Below, piece after piece: positions 54,230 to 63,006 of a stretch of DNA of 64,000 nt. Below the pieces are notes generated by a model. That model had not been told where the DNA came from, made no database searches, and worked only from the letters and a program-made list of their open reading frames with translations. This DNA is from Streptomyces rhizosphaerihabitans (GTDB taxonomy: Bacteria > Actinomycetota > Actinomycetes > Streptomycetales > Streptomycetaceae), in contig NZ_JAODTZ010000009.1 of assembly GCF_025399795.1 (NCBI RefSeq), forward strand, positions 62,001-126,000, written 5' to 3'. Every line of letters begins with the position of its first letter. The stretch's first letter is position 1. The position numbers were made by a program, and so were the translations under genes.

Positions 54230-56089
54230 TCAGCCGATCATGAGCAGCATCCTTGACAGCGTGCGGAGTTCGTCGTCCGGGTGGTCATTGCCCGAGAAGG
54301 GTGAGTCGGGGAGCAGGCGCTTCGGGGAGGAGACGTAGGAGCGGAGGGCGGGGTGGAGCTCCTTCGGGGAACGGCCCGTCGTGGCGAGGGCCTTGAGGGC
54401 ACTGATGCCGACCGGGCTGGGGCCGACCAGGCCGGCGAGGACGGGGACCGCGCGGTCGGGGGATCCGGTGATCCAGTGGTGGGCCTCGGCGGCCGCCTTG
54501 CGAGTCCAGTCGTAGCCGGCTTCCAGCAGGGGCTCGATGAGAGGGAGCAGCGGAGCGGCGGCGCTGCCCATCGGCTCCAGGCCGCTCAGGTACCAGTGGG
54601 TCTGGCCCTTGGACGAGAGCAGTTCCTCGTAGGTGCGAAGCGCCGCAGCGGGGTCATCGGTCAACCGGTGGTGGGCCACGGCCGCCGCGGCCCTCAGCGA
54701 GAGGTCGCTGCTCTGTGTGGCGTCGAGCAGCAGGTCGGTGATCTCCGGCGTGCGTACGCCGATGGAGCCCAGTTGGCGGGCGGCGACGATGGCCGCGCGA
54801 CGGGTCCTCAGGCAGTCGATCAGTTCGGGCCGGGTGGCGACGGCCGCGGCGGTGCCGAACGGGGTCAGGGCCTGGACCAGGGCGATGCCGTCGTTCCCGG
54901 TGGCGCCCGCGGCCAGCTCGTGGCGGATCACGGGGATCAGCCGGTCGGCCGCCTCCGGGAAGTGCCGGGCCGCCGCTTCGACCAGCCGGGCGGTGGGGCG
55001 CTTGAGTACCAGCCACAAGGCGCGGGGATCGCGGGAGTTCACCAGGGCGAGGAGTGCCGGTTCGGCGGTCTCGTCGTCGGCGCCGGCGTACCGGTGGAGC
55101 GTGTCCCGGAGGTCGGCTTCCGGGTCGGGCAGGTGGCCGATCCAGTGGCCGATCGTGCGGAGCAGGGCGGCGGGTTTGTCCTGGTGGGGCAGTGCGGCCA
55201 GCGACAGGTCCAGGACCTCGCACTCGCGGTCGCGCCACTTCTCGGCTATCCCCCCGGCCAGCCACGAACCGCGTGAGCCGATGTCCCCCGCCGCGATCCA
55301 GCGGGCGGCCACGGTGAGGGCGACGTCCGGCTCCTGGGCGAGCAGTTCGGTGAGCCGCTGCTCCTGGGTGGTGGTGTCCGACCACGGGAAGTCGTCCTCC
55401 CCGGGGTCCGGTTCGGCGCCGTCCTCGGCGAAGACCTCCACGAGCTCGGGCGCGTACGGCGGCCCGGACCGTTCGGCGGCCAGCTGGGCCGCGGCGAGCC
55501 TCACCTCGGGCAGCGGGCTGTCCAGGGGTTCCAGCACCCGGCCGAAACGGTTCAGGACGACCAGCGCGTCCGCCCGTACGGCCGGGACGGGATCGTCGGC
55601 GTAGAGCGCGTCGACCTGCTCGACGGCCAGAGCCCGCAACTCGTCCGGGAGCAGGTCGGCCACGGCCGCGACCGTCCGCAGCACCGCGCGGCGCACCCCG
55701 CGCTCGGGGTCCCCGAGACACGGCAGCAGCTCCGGGAGCACCTCGCAGAGTTCCGCGCAGATCGCGGCGATGTCGCTGCCGGGCCAGTGCGGTGATTCGA
55801 CGAAGTCGGGGCTGTGATCGGCGAGGACGGCGAGCAGCATCAGCAGGTCCTCGCGCTTGCGCCGCGCGTGCAGCACGGCGTGGGCGAGGAAGGGGACGGC
55901 GGGGGCCGAGGCCTGGTAGATCGTGCCCTGGTGGTGGATGTTGCCGTAGAGCTCGTAGACCGCCTCGTCGGCGGCTTCCTCGTCGTCCTCGTAGAGCGCC
56001 CTGATCAGCTCGGGTACGTCCTCGGCGGGGCCGTAGGCGTGGGCCAGGTCGGACCACCGGACGTCGTCCAGCTCGGCCGGAGATCTCAT
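54230..56089 (-). CDS. HEAT-repeat protein
   Basis: The 619-residue protein starts at ATG 56089, with GAGGAG 7 nt upstream. It is helical throughout, with recurrent HEAT-like hairpins: YDEDDEEAADEAVYELYGNI-like opening, ERGVRRAVLRTVAAVADLLP, VRADALVVLNRFGRVLEPLD, LPEVRLAAAQLAAERSGPPY and SLRAAAAVAHHRLTDDPAAA. HEAT proteins are protein-binding scaffolds. No catalytic domain or signal peptide is visible, so it is probably cytoplasmic. It is sandwiched between the two duplicated surface-protein genes on the same strand. Confidence 0.78.
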   Translation of the reverse strand: MRSPAELDDVRWSDLAHAYGPAEDVPELIRALYEDDEEAADEAVYELYGNIHHQGTIYQASAPAVPFLAHAVLHARRKREDLLMLLAVLADHSPDFVESPHWPGSDIAAICAELCEVLPELLPCLGDPERGVRRAVLRTVAAVADLLPDELRALAVEQVDALYADDPVPAVRADALVVLNRFGRVLEPLDSPLPEVRLAAAQLAAERSGPPYAPELVEVFAEDGAEPDPGEDDFPWSDTTTQEQRLTELLAQEPDVALTVAARWIAAGDIGSRGSWLAGGIAEKWRDRECEVLDLSLAALPHQDKPAALLRTIGHWIGHLPDPEADLRDTLHRYAGADDETAEPALLALVNSRDPRALWLVLKRPTARLVEAAARHFPEAADRLIPVIRHELAAGATGNDGIALVQALTPFGTAAAVATRPELIDCLRTRRAAIVAARQLGSIGVRTPEITDLLLDATQSSDLSLRAAAAVAHHRLTDDPAAALRTYEELLSSKGQTHWYLSGLEPMGSAAAPLLPLIEPLLEAGYDWTRKAAAEAHHWITGSPDRAVPVLAGLVGPSPVGISALKALATTGRSPKELHPALRSYVSSPKRLLPDSPFSGNDHPDDELRTLSRMLLMIG

Positions 56090-56229
56090 GCGCACGCTCC
56101 TCGACTGATCAGGTGCGCCGACCATATCCACCGCCTCTGACAACGGTGTGGTGGAAGGAATCCGGCGACGGAACTCCTCCGGTTCGGAGCTGTTCCGTCG
56201 CCGGGCCGGTGGCCGACCCGCCCTCATCT

Positions 56230-57890
56230 CAGTGAGTCGCGGGACGTGTTCAGGACTGTCGGCGCCTGCGGGCCGTGGTGAACAGGACCGTGCCGAGGCC
56301 CGCGGCGAGGACGCCCGCCGCCCCGGCGATCCACGGAGTACCACCGGTGCCGCCCGTCGTGCCCGGTACCTTCACGGTGATGGCGGCGGTGTCGTTCTTC
56401 GGGTTGCTGTCATGCTCCGAGAGCACCTTCAGCGAGACCCTGCCGGGCTTGAGGGCGGATGCCTTGTCGATGCGCAGGCCGAAGGACCACACGAGGCGCT
56501 CTTTGGGGTCGACCCACCAGTCGTTGACCTTGTTCGTGCAGCTGTAGCTGTGGACGTCGGGATGCCTGCCGTCGTCGAACGACCGGCACTCTCTCGGCAC
56601 CTTCACCGCGGTCGTGCCCGGGGGAACGATGAACGTCGTCCTCACTGAAAGCTCTTCGAGGGGCTCGCTGCCGTTCCAGGTGGTCATTCCGCCGGGACCG
56701 TTGTTGCGGTACCCGACGTCCACCGTGACCACGTCACCCGGCCGTCCCTTTGCCGAGGCGCCGAGGGCTTCGATGTCCGCCGTGTTGTCGACCTCGTAGC
56801 TCACTCCGAGACCGGAATCCTGCGGCTCCCCCTGGGGTGCGCTGTCCGGGCGCGGCACGAGCTTCAGTTCCGGGCCCTTGCCGGGGTGGACGTCGGTCAG
56901 CTTCTCCCGGTCGACCACGGGGTTCCTGGTGCCCAGTTGGGCGTGCCAGGACGCGCCGCGTGCGTCTTTGTTGATCTTGAGCGGGCCCGGGGGCACGTCG
57001 AAGGAGTCGCCTGCCTCGATCGTGTTGTCGAAGTGACAGATCGCCGCCGGGAACGTCAAGTCGGTGAGCTGCCCGTTGCCGTACACGTACTCCGGCATCG
57101 TGCCGTAGTCGCAGTTGCTGTACTCCTGCTCGAACGACGCGCCCCCGGCATGCATGGAGAACTCGGTGCCCTTGAGCGTGCTCGTGCCGAGGTAGGTGAA
57201 GCCTGCGCCGGGACGCACCTCGGCTCCGGGCTTCACCTTGCCCTTCACCTCTCCCGTCGCCCGGTCCTGGACGAACCCCTTGTCCAGGATGTCGACCTTC
57301 CACACCCGCTCGGTGATCGCGGCTCCGTCGGCCTGTCCGCTGACCCGGATCTCGCCGGTGGTCCCGCCCCGCGCACCCTTCAGGCTCTGCAGCTGGAAGT
57401 TGGTGAACCGGGTCGTCCCGCCGGGGGCGGGAGCGTCGTTGCCGTGACAGACCAGGACGCCCTCGGTCTTCTTCTTGCATCCGGGGAAGGGAGCGGTGAC
57501 GTCCACGACTTTGCCGAGCGAGCTGTAGTCGACGGTGAGTGTGTAGGACGTGATGTCCGTCGTACCCGTGTTGGTCAGCGTCATGGAACCGCCCGAGGTC
57601 AGGTCGTAGTTCGCATAGGGATCGACCTCCAGGGTGTAGTCGCCGGAACCCGAGGCGACCTCCAGCCCCGCCCCGACAGCGACCGCGCGCTCGGACGGCA
57701 CACCCACCGCCGCCGCGGCCACCGCCAGCACCCCGGCCGCGGCCCACACCCCTCGAGGCACCTGTCTCACCCTCATGGAACCCCTCCCAAGACCAAAAAC
57801 ACGTGCCATGAACAGCGCGAGAACAATGACCTTCCAGACAGGGCGAGGCATCGAAAGGTTGTACGGCTTCGACCTTCAACGGTGCGGGCC
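56230..57890. repeat. Segmental duplication, copy 2
   Basis: This is the second copy of the surface-protein segment described for 52372-54175, in the same orientation. The leader region at about 57828-57890 (CTTCCAGACAGGGCGAGGC) is nearly identical to the corresponding part of copy 1. Confidence 0.75.
56250..57776 (-). CDS. Secreted DUF11-like surface protein, paralogue lacking the sorting linker
   Basis: The 508-residue protein starts at ATG 57776. The signal peptide and three beta domains match the 52387-54066 paralogue closely (GEIRVSGQADGAAITERVWK is identical). The C-terminus differs: VKVPGTTGGTGG runs straight into TPWIAGAAGVLAAGLGTVLF, then ARRRRQS. The Gly/Ser linker and MASTG motif are missing, so this copy should stay membrane-anchored rather than be sorted to the wall. 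That localisation is inference. Confidence 0.8.
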   Translation of the reverse strand: MRVRQVPRGVWAAAGVLAVAAAAVGVPSERAVAVGAGLEVASGSGDYTLEVDPYANYDLTSGGSMTLTNTGTTDITSYTLTVDYSSLGKVVDVTAPFPGCKKKTEGVLVCHGNDAPAPGGTTRFTNFQLQSLKGARGGTTGEIRVSGQADGAAITERVWKVDILDKGFVQDRATGEVKGKVKPGAEVRPGAGFTYLGTSTLKGTEFSMHAGGASFEQEYSNCDYGTMPEYVYGNGQLTDLTFPAAICHFDNTIEAGDSFDVPPGPLKINKDARGASWHAQLGTRNPVVDREKLTDVHPGKGPELKLVPRPDSAPQGEPQDSGLGVSYEVDNTADIEALGASAKGRPGDVVTVDVGYRNNGPGGMTTWNGSEPLEELSVRTTFIVPPGTTAVKVPRECRSFDDGRHPDVHSYSCTNKVNDWWVDPKERLVWSFGLRIDKASALKPGRVSLKVLSEHDSNPKNDTAAITVKVPGTTGGTGGTPWIAGAAGVLAAGLGTVLFTTARRRRQS

Positions 57891-57948
57891 GGTGCCTGCG
57901 TCGGCTGCGTGGATCGCCGAGGAGAGACGGACTGTCCGCCGCCAGTAC

Positions 57949-57974
57949 GACACACCTCCGGCGGAGCGTGTGTC
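57949..57974. other. Hairpin in divergent region
   Basis: GACACAC-CTCC-GGC-GGAG-C-GTGTGTC forms an 11-bp stem with one bulge between the divergent starts at 57776 and 58127. It may be an operator or a remnant terminator. Nothing else is recognisable in this 350-nt gap besides the duplicated leader. Confidence 0.4.
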
Positions 57975-58126
57975 GCAAGGGCACCCCGGAGCTCTTGCAC
58001 GGCACGGCCGAAGTCCTGGCGGATCTTCCCCCAGGGCCCGTATCGGCCCCAACCGCACGACCGTCGTCGCCAAGGCTGTCCGCCCCGTGGGCCGGCCCTT
58101 CACACGGTCCCAAGTACCCTCCGGTC

Positions 58127-58867
58127 ATGACCGGTGCCTTGGTGATCCCGGAGTACTACGAAGACGTCGAGCTGGTTGCCGGTGAGCAGCTCGCGGGCGA
58201 CCCCGCATTTTGGCTCGCCCACGTTCTGCTGACCATGGGGGACCAGGGAGAGCAGCCGGACCGCTACGGCGTGGCGTCCTCGGCCTACGACGCCATGGAG
58301 GACCGCCTCGGGGACACCGAGCAGCCGTGGCCCGTCCTGCGCGTGCCCTTCGATGGCGGGCACACGGCCTACGTCGTGTACGCCAACTCCGAGGACATGA
58401 GCGACATCGAGTTCTTCGTCCGCCATCCCGCGTGGGGGCGGCTCGGATTCCTCGGGGACTGCGGCGGCGACCATGCCGGTCCCGGGCTGTCCTGGAACGA
58501 ACTCACCACCCTCGCCGCGAGCACATCGGACGGCGGTGAAGGTCTCTCCGACCCCTCTCGGCGTCTGCTGCTCCTGCTTCCGATGCTCGGCGACGCCGAC
58601 ATGCCCGAGGAAGCGACCGACGTGGTGGCGCGGGCGCTGGTCCACTGCGGGATACGCGCCGACGCGGCCCACGAGTTGGCCGCCGCCGTGCTGCCCGATC
58701 CCGGTCAAGAGCCCCGGTGGACCGTCACCGACGACAGCCCGATCGCCGTCTGCTCGGCGCCCTACAGCGCCCGCCGTGTGCCGATCGCCCTGGGTATCAC
58801 CTCCGAGCAGACCCAGGCCCTGGCCGATGCCCTCAGCGGATCCGGCCGCGGAGCTGCTGCCCTGTGA
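58127..58867 (+). CDS. Uncharacterised Streptomyces protein
   Basis: The product has 246 residues and starts at ATG 58127. It is soluble and acidic, with PVLRVPFDGGHTAYVVYANS, DMSDIEFFVRHPAWGRLGFL and GPGLSWNELTTLAASTSD; the C-terminal half is helical (DVVARALVHCGIRADAAHEL). There is no signal peptide or known motif. It is followed after 8 nt by the 58876 gene, so they are probably an operon. I do not recognise a family. Confidence 0.65.
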   Translation: MTGALVIPEYYEDVELVAGEQLAGDPAFWLAHVLLTMGDQGEQPDRYGVASSAYDAMEDRLGDTEQPWPVLRVPFDGGHTAYVVYANSEDMSDIEFFVRHPAWGRLGFLGDCGGDHAGPGLSWNELTTLAASTSDGGEGLSDPSRRLLLLLPMLGDADMPEEATDVVARALVHCGIRADAAHELAAAVLPDPGQEPRWTVTDDSPIAVCSAPYSARRVPIALGITSEQTQALADALSGSGRGAAAL

Positions 58868-58875
58868 GGCCGGAC

Positions 58876-59769
58876 ATGACGAACCCGGTGGTGCGGCCCT
58901 TCGCCGGCTTCGGACCGCTCGACTTCGGTATGTCGCGGGCGGCGAGTCACGCGATTCTCGGACCGCCGGCACACCGTTATCGGAGGTCGGCGTGGGTCGG
59001 TCAACTCGCGGACGTCTACACGGAGCTCGGCCTGACCCTTGACTACGGCGACGACGGAAACCTCGAAGCGGTGGAGGCCATTTCTCCGGCTCGGCCCATC
59101 GTCGAAGCCATGGACGTGCTCGGTCGGCCGTCGAGCGCTGTGGTGGAGGGCTTGGCGGAGAAGTCCTGCGCATCGGATTGGGAACTCGGACTGCTCAGCG
59201 TTCCCCGCCTCGGCATTGCTCTCTTCACGCCTTCCGGGCAGGCTTCCAGTGGACCATTTCTGAGTATGTCCGCGTTCTGGCGAGGTGTGTCCGGCCACGA
59301 GGTTTTTGCGGGAAGCGGCCAGGAACGTCTCGCGGGTTCTCTGGAAGACCCTCTCGTGGTCGAGCCCGACCGTCTCGGGCCGGCCAGGCTCGGGATGACC
59401 GTTGACCAGTTGCGTCGGCTCCTCGGAGAAGGGATGTCGACGGTCTACTTCGGTCGACCGACGGACATCTTCTTCGGTGTGGGAATTGTTGCGCAGTACG
59501 ACGCCGGAGTTGTCTGCCGGCTCGTAGCTGTTTCCCGGTCGAAGGCGACCGTCGGCGGATTGCCGACTCTTGGAGTGCCGTTCGGGGAATTCGTGACGGC
59601 TGCCGCAGGAGCGGGCCTGCAGTTCGAGGTGTCGGAAGGTGAAGTCCAGCTTCATCAAGGCCGTGTCAGGGTCTGGTCCTCCAGGCCGGAGAGTCCCGAA
59701 CTTCGGGTGTCAGGTGTGTCCGTGACGGCTGGGAGCGCCGGCACCACGCCGGGCTGGGTGCGGCGCTGA
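58876..59769 (+). CDS. Uncharacterised protein with internal duplication
   Basis: The product has 297 residues. Two similar halves are visible: GPLDFGMSRAASHAILGPPA with LTLDYGDDGNLEAVEAIS and VLGRPSSAVVEGLA, then GPARLGMTVDQLRRLLGEGM with IVAQYDAGVVCRLVAVS and TLGVPFGEFVTAAAGAG. The pattern suggests a duplicated ~110-residue beta-alpha module. Codon usage is less GC-biased than its neighbours, hinting at transfer. It is probably co-transcribed with 58127-58867. Function unknown. Confidence 0.65.
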   Translation: MTNPVVRPFAGFGPLDFGMSRAASHAILGPPAHRYRRSAWVGQLADVYTELGLTLDYGDDGNLEAVEAISPARPIVEAMDVLGRPSSAVVEGLAEKSCASDWELGLLSVPRLGIALFTPSGQASSGPFLSMSAFWRGVSGHEVFAGSGQERLAGSLEDPLVVEPDRLGPARLGMTVDQLRRLLGEGMSTVYFGRPTDIFFGVGIVAQYDAGVVCRLVAVSRSKATVGGLPTLGVPFGEFVTAAAGAGLQFEVSEGEVQLHQGRVRVWSSRPESPELRVSGVSVTAGSAGTTPGWVRR

Positions 59770-59811
59770 ATCTTGCGACGACAGCATGCGGTGCGGAACT
59801 TCTGGCGCGGG

Positions 59812-60051
59812 TCAGGCACTGACCTCGAAGGACGCGTACTCCTCGATGCCGAGATCGGTCAGGACGGCCCGGAGTCGTTCCGTCGCCGCTCCGGGGGCGA
59901 CGCCGGCCTCGATCTCCAGGTCGAGATGGCAGCGGCCCATCCCGCTGCCCGCGCCTGTGATCTCGCCGTCGGGGCCGAACGCGGCCTCCAGTGCTTCCTC
60001 GACCTCGTCGCGGTCGATCGGCAGGCCCGTGAAGACGATTTCGATGAACAT
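59812..60051 (-). CDS. Small acidic uncharacterised protein
   Basis: The product has 79 residues. The pattern MFIEIVFTGLPIDRDEVEEA, then GRCHLDLEIEAGVAPGAATE and AVLTDLGIEEYASFEV, gives alternating strand-helix-strand-strand-helix-strand, compatible with a ferredoxin-like fold. There is no export signal. It is located 21 nt downstream of a solitary DUF397 gene on the same strand. Function unknown. Confidence 0.6.
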   Translation of the reverse strand: MFIEIVFTGLPIDRDEVEEALEAAFGPDGEITGAGSGMGRCHLDLEIEAGVAPGAATERLRAVLTDLGIEEYASFEVSA

Positions 60052-60072
60052 TCCGGTCTCCGCTCCGAGACG

Positions 60073-60255
60073 CTAGCGGCGCGTCGGTCGCAAGGCGGCT
60101 ATTAGAGCGCCGAGTTGGCGCGGCCCGGTGGCGAGGATCGTTTCCGGGGCGTCGCTTTCGCGGAGGAGGATCGTTCCGGTGGGGGTGGTGGCCACGTAGA
60201 CGCAGGAGGAGGCCTCCTGGCTGTACGTGGACTTCTGCCAGTTCAGTTCGGGCAT
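60073..60255 (-). CDS. DUF397 protein
   Basis: This 60-residue single DUF397 unit reads LNWQKSTYSQEASSCVYVAT, then TILLRESDAPETILATGPRQ. The start ATG at 60255 lies 11 nt after the stop of a truncated XRE regulator. The small partner thus survives although its regulator has lost the DNA-binding half. Confidence 0.82.
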   Translation of the reverse strand: MPELNWQKSTYSQEASSCVYVATTPTGTILLRESDAPETILATGPRQLGALIAALRPTRR

Positions 60256-60266
60256 CGAAGGCTCCT

Positions 60267-60527
60267 TCAGAGGTCGTTGGCGAGTTGGGTGATGAACTCG
60301 CGAGACTTGTCCTGGGGAAGTGCGGCTTGCTGCACGCGGTCCAGAACCAGGTGGTAGCACTCCAACTGAGCTGGAGAGTCGATGAGTTCGGCACCGTGAT
60401 CGGTGTCCAGCTGGACGGTGTCGAGCTGGTGGACCGGGCCGTGGAAGTAGTCGATCCCCTGGCCGGACGTGTGGAACGCGCCGCTGGCGAAGGGGATGAC
60501 GGCGATCGTGACGTGGTCGAGTCGTTG
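60267..60527 (-). pseudogene. C-terminal remnant of XRE-DUF5753 regulator
   Basis: The frame encodes only the end of a DUF5753 domain: HVTIAVIPFASGAFHTSGQG, then LDTVQLDTDHGAELIDSPAQ and KSREFITQLANDL. In the intact paralogue at 1111-1974 this corresponds to the last ~90 of 287 residues. The helix-turn-helix is absent. Homology stops near 60520, where a divergent ATPase fragment begins. Confidence 0.8.
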
Positions 60528-60850
60528 GCCTCGGAGCTCGTCACAAATGCCTACCGGTACTCCGGCGGGGCCGCCACGCTCCGGCTCCGGGCTCTCGACG
60601 GTGGCCGGCTGCGGATCAGTGTCCGGGACGCCGACCCGAACATCCCGCCCCGTTCGACAGGAGGCACGGCACACTGCGGCCCGTGCCGGCCGAGGCGGAC
60701 GGCGGGCGCGGGCTCTTCCTCGTGTGCCATTACGCGGACGCCTGGGGCGGGTATCCGCTCGGTGACGAACTGTTCGGCCGGAACGGGGAGGTGCTGTGGT
60801 GCGAGGTGGGGCCGCCGCGGGAGGCGGCCCCGGCGTACGTCAGTGCGTGA
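60516..60850 (+). pseudogene. Remnant of RsbW-like ATPase
   Basis: It begins inside the N-box (SLASELVTNAYRYSGGAATL), continues GGRLRISVRDADPNIPP, then shifts frame near 60645 into FDRRHGTLRPVPAEADGGRG, LFLVCHYADAWGGYPLGDEL and a stop at 60848. About the first 45 residues are missing. Together with the XRE remnant it marks a deletion that removed the shared divergent promoter. Confidence 0.75.
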
Positions 60851-61283
60851 CCGGCAGGGCCCCGGCGAACACGTGGCCGTCGGCACGGGTCTGGACCGGG
60901 AAGTCGACCTTGAGGGCACCCTCTTGGCCCTCGATGCTCAGGTGGGTGACCGTCTTCAGGCCGAGGAAGGCCTTCTTGGCCGCGGTGGCGGTGACGTACG
61001 GACGTGCGATGTTCATCAGCAACTCGCCCGGCTTGCCGCCTCGGTTGCCGTCGAAGAACAGGATCCGCTGGTTCGTCAGGACGACGTAGACCGCACGCGG
61101 CCTGACCGTCGCCATCACCATGCCCAGGGTGAGGACGCCGACCACGATCGCGGTGAGGGCCTGCTTGCGCACCGAGACCGTGCCGATGGTGGCCAGACTG
61201 GTGAGTTCGACCTGCTCGCCCGGGAGCAGCAAGGGGGCCGTGGCCTCCAGCAGTTGTCTGTTGCGGCGGGCGTTGATGGCCAT
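60840..61283 (-). CDS. Small PH-like membrane-associated protein
   Basis: The 147-residue protein starts at ATG 61283. A hydrophobic stretch (ALTAIVVGVLTLGMVMATV, about 42-60) is followed by AVYVVLTNQRILFFDGNRGG, the TNxRI motif common in bacterial PH-like domains. The segments LKTVTHLSIEGQEGALKVDF and FAGALPVTH follow. It overlaps the 3' end of the ATPase remnant by 11 nt. The role is unknown. Confidence 0.65.
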   Translation of the reverse strand: MAINARRNRQLLEATAPLLLPGEQVELTSLATIGTVSVRKQALTAIVVGVLTLGMVMATVRPRAVYVVLTNQRILFFDGNRGGKPGELLMNIARPYVTATAAKKAFLGLKTVTHLSIEGQEGALKVDFPVQTRADGHVFAGALPVTH

Positions 61284-61458
61284 GGAAGGGCTCCTGGGAT
61301 GGATCGGGGATGAGCGGGGCGGTGGGTGTGGTGGCGTCGGCTGCCGGCATGGCCGTCGGTCGGTCCCCCGCCCGTCGGCTCTCCCGCCCATCTCCCTCTC
61401 ACTTGCCCGGGGATTGTTTCAAGCCACTGGAAAAGTTGAATGGTCACTTTTCGCAAGA

Positions 61459-61472
61459 CGAACTCAAGTTCG
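61459..61472. promoter_or_regulatory. Short palindrome in AT-richer intergenic stretch
   Basis: CGAACT-CA-AGTTCG is a perfect 6-bp inverted repeat in the 61284-61656 gap, 176 nt upstream of the PH-like gene. It is a candidate operator. The rest of the gap shows no gene. Confidence 0.35.
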
Positions 61473-61656
61473 AGTCATGGGTAGGTCAAGATCGTTCATC
61501 GGGGGGTCAAGCGGGCTTCCGCATGCGGCATTTGGGGCGACTTGTTCCCCTGAAGTCTCGGCTTCTCCGAGGTCGCGCCGCCCGGCGGGGACGGAGTCCG
61601 CGGCACCCGGCGGCGACGAACCACCCGGTGCCTCGGTCCCGACGTGCTGCCGAGTG

Positions 61657-62019
61657 TCAGCGCAGATAGGGGTTGGCTGCCCCCTGGCCCGGCCAGGGGG
61701 CAGGGACCGCGCCGTTCATGGCGTTCCGCGGAGTGGGTTTGTCGAACAGCGGGCCCGCCAGCAGCCACACGGCCATGGACAGGGTGGCGAGGACGACCAG
61801 GCCCAAGGCCGCCTCGCCCTTGCCCGTCGGGAGGTTCGCCAACGACAGTGACCCCACCTCGTACAGCGCGAACGAGAGGAAGGCGCCCCAGTCGGATCCT
61901 CGTCCCCGGCGGATCGCCACGTACAGGAAAGGCACCCACACCAGCAGACCGAACGACCCGACCGCCAGAACCGACCACACCAGCCGCTGGAACCAGCCGG
62001 CTTCCAAGCGCTTGTCCAT
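61657..62019 (-). CDS. Small membrane protein
   Basis: The product has 120 residues and starts at ATG 62019 (a GTG directly before it is possible). It has three hydrophobic segments: about 9-31 (RLVWSVLAVGSFGLLVWVPF), 45-60 (FLSFALYEVGSLSLANL) and 70-90 (ALGLVVLATLSMAVWLLAG). The C-terminus is short and polar (PAPWPGQGAANPYLR). I do not recognise a family. Confidence 0.65.
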   Translation of the reverse strand: MDKRLEAGWFQRLVWSVLAVGSFGLLVWVPFLYVAIRRGRGSDWGAFLSFALYEVGSLSLANLPTGKGEAALGLVVLATLSMAVWLLAGPLFDKPTPRNAMNGAVPAPWPGQGAANPYLR

Positions 62020-62104
62020 CACACCCCCGAAGACCCTGTGCCCCAGAGAAGACTCCCGGGCTCCCGAGAAACCACTCGGGGGCGTCATGCTCCCATCCGA
62101 GCGG

Positions 62105-62821
62105 TCACGCGTGCGCGTGTTCGCCCTTCAGTGACGTCACGATCCGGTCGACCAGCTTCTTCGCCGTGGCCGCGCCGTTGTCCTTTCCGTCGGTGGACAT
62201 CACCGTGACGACGTCCGTTCCGGCGCGCGCGGCGATGAGGGTCGAGCCGTTCACCCAGGCGCTGTTGGTCAGCGTGATCGTGTACGCGGCGTCGCCGAGG
62301 CCGGACGTGTCGGCGCCGGTGACCTTGACCTTGGTGTGCGTGTCCGAGTCGGTGTAGCTCGCACACGAGGCGACGACCTTCTTCAGGTCGGCCAGCACGG
62401 TCTCCGCGGTCGTGCCGCGGTAGGTGTCGACCTCCTGCGCGATGTCCTCGGACGTGTTCTTGCTGACGTAGTCGTTCTGGGCGAAGGAGACGCCCGAGTC
62501 GCCGGTGATCTCTATCCAGCCGGTGCCGCCGAGAAGCGCGCAGTCGGGCTTCGCCGCGGGGGAGGAGCTCGGCGCGGTGTACGTGGTGCCGGAGTCCCGC
62601 ACGCCGCTCGGGTCCACCGCGAAACCGGCGGCGAAGAAGGAGGCGGGTGCCAGCGCCTTCTTGAGCTGCGCACCCGTCAGCAGACCGGCGTTGGGGTCCT
62701 TGGGCTTGTTCGCCGTGGCGGACGAGGACGAGGTGCCGGTCGCGGAGGAACAGGCCGTCAGGGCCAGCGGGAGCACGGCGGCGGCGAGCAGCGCCTTGGC
62801 GGCACGGGAGGGATGACGCAT
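62105..62821 (-). CDS. PknH-like/DUF3558-type sensor-domain lipoprotein
   Basis: The product has 238 residues. The signal peptide ends in lipobox LTAC (Cys near residue 24), then a Ser/Thr-rich spacer. The secreted domain reads LLTGAQLKKALAPASFFAAG, CALLGGTGWIEITGDSGVSF and VASCASYTDSDTHTKVKVTG, with a cysteine pair in the positions typical of PknH extracellular-type domains. It is probably a cell-surface ligand-binding lipoprotein. The ligand is unknown. Confidence 0.75.
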   Translation of the reverse strand: MRHPSRAAKALLAAAVLPLALTACSSATGTSSSSATANKPKDPNAGLLTGAQLKKALAPASFFAAGFAVDPSGVRDSGTTYTAPSSSPAAKPDCALLGGTGWIEITGDSGVSFAQNDYVSKNTSEDIAQEVDTYRGTTAETVLADLKKVVASCASYTDSDTHTKVKVTGADTSGLGDAAYTITLTNSAWVNGSTLIAARAGTDVVTVMSTDGKDNGAATAKKLVDRIVTSLKGEHAHA

Positions 62822-63006
62822 CGGATCTGTCCTTCGAAGGTGAGGTCGGAACGGGCCGGGTGCCCGTGGGGCAGGGCTATGGGTTGCGGGACTCTGGACA
62901 CGCAGACCGGGCAGAGTCGAAGTGGTGCGGTGCGGTGCGATGTACTGCGGCGCGTATGGCGGGTGGGACGGTGTGACGGTGTGACGGGCGGAGTGTACGG
63001 CGCAGG

